64,000 bases of DNA from Dyadobacter subterraneus (GTDB taxonomy: Bacteria; Bacteroidota; Bacteroidia; Cytophagales; Spirosomataceae), in contig NZ_JACYGY010000001.1 in NCBI RefSeq assembly GCF_015221875.1, positions 682,001 to 746,000 on the forward strand, written 5' to 3'. Below are positions 63,666-64,000 of the stretch, piece after piece (positions within the stretch are counted from its first letter, which is position 1; each line of letters opens with the position of its first letter). The position numbers and the translations under genes were made by a program. The notes under the pieces are model-generated. The model saw only the letters and a program-made list of their open reading frames with translations. It was not told where the DNA came from and did not search any database.

Positions 63666-63678
63666 AAATGGTTTTTTA

Positions 63679-64000
63679 TTACCAGGGACTCACACCCGTT
63701 TCCGGATTATTGTCGTCGCTGAAAAACTGGCTTGTAGGTCCGTCGGCTGATAATGTGGCAGCTTTTACCAATCTGGCCGCCGCGTCTTCGACAGTTCCGG
63801 GACCATTGTGATGATTGAAATCTGTGGCGGTGTATCCCGGATCAACAACGTTTACTTTGAAAGCTGTATCGCGCAGCTCGTAGGCGAGCACGATTGTGTA
63901 GGCATTCAATGCTGCTTTTGAAGCGGTATAAACTGCGCCTTTAACCTGATAATATTTCCAGTTTGGATCATTATGCAGTGTTAAAGAGCCCAAGCCTGAC
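63679..64000 (-). CDS. SDR family oxidoreductase, C-terminal part (5' end cut by window edge)
   Basis: The frame is open to the right edge. SGLGSLTLHNDPNWKYYQ leads to the catalytic YTASKAALNAYT (Tyr-x3-Lys) and VNVVDPGYTATDFN, the SDR C-terminal strand 6. A different subgroup from the neighbouring SDR (no YYCSSK). The N-terminal Rossmann glycine motif lies beyond the window. Confidence 0.88.
   Translation of the reverse strand, partial: SGLGSLTLHNDPNWKYYQVKGAVYTASKAALNAYTIVLAYELRDTAFKVNVVDPGYTATDFNHHNGPGTVEDAAARLVKAATLSADGPTSQFFSDDNNPETGVSPW

Overview
The window looks like a chromosomal segment of a Bacteroidota bacterium, most likely a Cytophagales member of the Dyadobacter/Spirosoma type (the genus level is inference). 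Direct signs are a SusC/SusD pair with a GH92 mannosidase operon, a fused CcoN-CcoO oxidase subunit, TAnnTTTG-type promoter boxes, weak or absent Shine-Dalgarno sequences, AT-rich intergenic DNA and many small stress or metabolic genes of Bacteroidota type. I saw no rRNA, tRNA, CRISPR array or prophage.

Layout. 1-4.6 kb (minus strand): cbb3 oxidase assembly and structural genes ccoI-ccoS-ccoNO, the last running off the left edge. 4.8-6.0 kb: an Rpn/PD-(D/E)XK nuclease gene whose 3' module is repeated in tandem behind the stop codon. 6-12.3 kb: a methyltransferase/UbiA-like pair, a GATase-like secreted protein, a lipocalin, a MocR regulator and small secreted or membrane proteins. 13.1-14.6 kb: an IMP dehydrogenase strikingly like the Tritrichomonas foetus enzyme, followed by a 72-bp REP-like repeat array. 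15.2-24.3 kb: DHA2 exporter, unknown genes, alpha/beta hydrolase, Crp/Fnr regulator, DUF983, Fic protein, an acidic unknown, SGNH hydrolase and a YcxB-like protein. 24.4-27.5 kb: a PLD-helicase-DUF3427 protein. 27.6-33.5 kb: small housekeeping or accessory enzymes (YciI, DinB/YfiT, two VOC, two SRPBCC, DoxX, 2H phosphoesterase, GlxA-type regulator).

33.6-48.4 kb is a coherent alpha-mannoside utilisation locus. One arm (minus strand) is GH92 mannosidase - six-hairpin glycosidase - ROK sugar kinase - mannose-6-phosphate isomerase - sugar/H+ symporter. The other arm (plus strand) is GntR regulator, then SusC-SusD. Both arms and the regulator's own promoter carry the same TATGTATA-type operator motif, and a 16-nt promoter/operator core is identical in the two opposed promoters. 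Outer-membrane binding and import (SusCD), periplasmic trimming (GH92, six-hairpin enzyme), inner-membrane uptake (MFS), phosphorylation (ROK) and isomerisation to fructose-6-P (ManA) therefore form one pathway under one regulator.

48.5-49.6 kb holds a second rpn paralogue, again followed by a decayed copy of its own 3' module. 49.9-50.9 kb is an aldo/keto reductase. 51.1-53.2 kb is an unusual operon, RAYT (REP-associated tyrosine transposase) - HhH/Cdd1-like protein - barstar-like protein, preceded by four tandem ~153-bp units built of nested palindromes. 53.4-61.4 kb: a Tat-type SGNH lipoprotein, an ankyrin protein, small membrane proteins and a heavy-metal RND efflux system with a CusA-TolC fusion plus an adaptor. 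61.6-64 kb: AraC regulator and two SDR oxidoreductases, the last cut by the right edge.

The most unusual signals are (1) the two rpn loci with tandem, partly decayed copies of the C-terminal (putative intragenic antitoxin) module, (2) the RAYT-HhH-barstar operon with its palindrome array, (3) the conserved divergent GntR operator architecture, and (4) the protist-like IMP dehydrogenase.
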